This document shows, piece by piece, positions 40,063 to 41,005 of a DNA stretch of 41,005 nucleotides; the first letter of the stretch is position 1; each line of letters starts with the position of its first letter. The translations under genes were made by a program, and so were the position numbers. Under the pieces are notes generated by a model. That model was given only the letters and a program-made list of their open reading frames with translations, was not told where the DNA came from and did not search any database. Source of the stretch: Glycomyces dulcitolivorans. Lineage in GTDB: Bacteria > Actinomycetota > Actinomycetes > Mycobacteriales > Micromonosporaceae. The stretch is from contig NZ_QFRW01000079.1 in NCBI RefSeq assembly GCF_003265355.1, positions 8,174 to 49,178 of the forward strand, given 5' to 3'.

Positions 40063-41005
40063 CAGCGGTTCCCCCCGGCGGTGGTGATCGACCCCTGGAG
40101 GTCGCGGTTGAGGACGAAACGCTGGTAGAACAGCGCGAACACGAGGCTGATCAGGAACATCGCGATCGACAGCGCCGAGGCGTAGCCGACCTGGTTGCGC
40201 TGGAAGCCCTGCTCGTACATGGTGATCGCGAGGGTCTCGGAGGCGTGGAACGGCCCGCCGCCGGTGAGCACGTACACCAGGTCGAACAGCTGGACGGTGC
40301 CGATGACCGACAGGAACACGATCATGCGGACCGTGGGTCCCATGAGCGGCAGCGTGATCGAGCGGAACGCCTGCGCGCCGGTGGCGCCGTCGATCGCGGC
40401 GGCCTCGTACAGCTCGTCGGGGATGTTCTGGCGCCCGGCCAGGAACAGGATCATGTGGAAGCCGAAGAACTTCCAGGTGAGGATCCCGAAGATGACGAAC
40501 ATGACGATCTCGCGGTCGGAGAGCCAGCCGATCTGGGAGTCGACGCCGAGGTTCGCCAGGAGCGAGTCGGCGAAGCCGCGCCGCGGCGAGAACACCAGGC
40601 GGAACAGGACCGCGGTGACGGCCTCGGTGAGCACGTAGGGCACGAAGAACAGCAGCCGGAACGCGGTGCGCCCGGGGAAGCGCTGGTGGAGCAGCATCGC
40701 GAGGCCGAACGAGATCGGCAGCTGGACCAGCAGCGACAGGACCACGATCAGGCCCAGGCGCCACAGGTCCCCGAGGAAGACCTCGTCCTGGAGGAGGTTC
40801 CGGAAGTTCTCCAGCCCGACGAACTCGGTCGGGGCGCCGCCGAGGCCGTTCCACCGGAAGAACGCCACGTACGCGGCGAACAGGACCGGGAGGATCACGA
40901 ACAGCAGGAACAGCACCAGGCCGGGCGCGATGAACGTCGCGAGCGTCCCCGCGCCGGGGCGCCCGGACCGCCGGCGCGGGCCTGAGCCCGCGCGGCGGCC
41001 CGGGC
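40062..41005 (-). CDS. CUT1 sugar ABC transporter permease (MalF-like), second system, 5' end outside window
   Basis: The reading frame is open to the right edge with no ATG, GTG or TTG upstream of the GTG at 40916. The true start is therefore probably outside. The residues before it (GRPGAGTLATFIAPGLVLFL) form a basic cytoplasmic N-terminus and the beginning of the first helix, so the GTG at 40916 inside that helix is not the start. The EAA loop LYEAAAIDGATGAQAFRSIT and the ending YVLTGGGPFHASETLAITMY plus QGFQRNQVGYASALSI mark a MalF/UgpA type subunit. Confidence 0.9.
   Translation of the reverse strand, partial: PGRRAGSGPRRRSGRPGAGTLATFIAPGLVLFLLFVILPVLFAAYVAFFRWNGLGGAPTEFVGLENFRNLLQDEVFLGDLWRLGLIVVLSLLVQLPISFGLAMLLHQRFPGRTAFRLLFFVPYVLTEAVTAVLFRLVFSPRRGFADSLLANLGVDSQIGWLSDREIVMFVIFGILTWKFFGFHMILFLAGRQNIPDELYEAAAIDGATGAQAFRSITLPLMGPTVRMIVFLSVIGTVQLFDLVYVLTGGGPFHASETLAITMYEQGFQRNQVGYASALSIAMFLISLVFALFYQRFVLNRDLQGSITTAGGNR

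Overview
The window is very GC-rich with strongly G/C-biased third codon positions and many GTG starts. It carries bldC, the c-di-AMP synthase disA, an ECF41-type sigma factor with a SnoaL-like tail, DUF3073, and the vdh-to-bldC gene order known from Streptomyces. This points to the chromosome of a filamentous or differentiating actinomycete. The genus cannot be fixed from the sequence; Glycomyces or Streptomyces relatives are guesses. No rRNA, tRNA, CRISPR array, phage gene or transposase was seen.

Layout. 1-1530: the start of an aldehyde dehydrogenase (cut by the window edge), a Pro/Gln-rich membrane protein and a DUF3073 protein. 1760-4590: valine/leucine dehydrogenase, a conserved hypothetical and bldC, followed by a hairpin-rich 3' region and a T-tailed terminator. 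4590-10540: a secreted protein plus PrsW-like membrane protease pair, mutY, a membrane-anchored protein, disA and a PH-like membrane protein. Three copies of an intergenic repeat are dispersed through this part. 10545-16623: a five-gene minus-strand sugar operon with binding protein, two permeases, a Gfo/Idh/MocA oxidoreductase and a GH13 glucosidase. 16756-20221: a DUF4241 gene overlapping a large STAND (NB-ARC/TPR) NTPase gene. 20392-21405: a GH43 glycosidase with a LacI-type operator at its start. 21473-23372: an NAD(P)-binding protein behind an ECF41-type promoter, and the convergent ECF41 sigma gene, preceded by a tiny overlapping uORF. 23499-25093: a MarR repressor divergent from a quinone-oxidoreductase-like gene, with three palindromic operators between them. 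25005-27116: a second STAND/TPR protein whose 3' end overlaps the MarR gene tail-to-tail. 27219-31762: purA, a DAGK-like protein, an SGNH hydrolase, a 31-residue membrane peptide and a DUF4253 protein. 31853-34529: a TetR regulator divergent from a DrrAB-like ABC exporter, with an operator. 34597-41005: a GNAT acetyltransferase, an orphan family-5 solute-binding protein behind a CebR-like operator, a beta-propeller lipoprotein, and the last two permeases of a second CUT1 sugar transporter that runs off the window.

How the genes fit together. Much of the window serves oligosaccharide scavenging (two CUT1 systems, a family-5 binding protein, GH13, GH43), with LacI-type operators whose regulators lie elsewhere. 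Three small regulatory circuits can be read from the DNA: ECF41 with its target promoter, MarR with its oxidoreductase, and TetR with its exporter. Housekeeping and developmental genes are interspersed. The least understood content is the pair of STAND NTPases sharing an HNLIQGQ motif, the DUF4241 partner of one of them, and the dispersed intergenic repeat.
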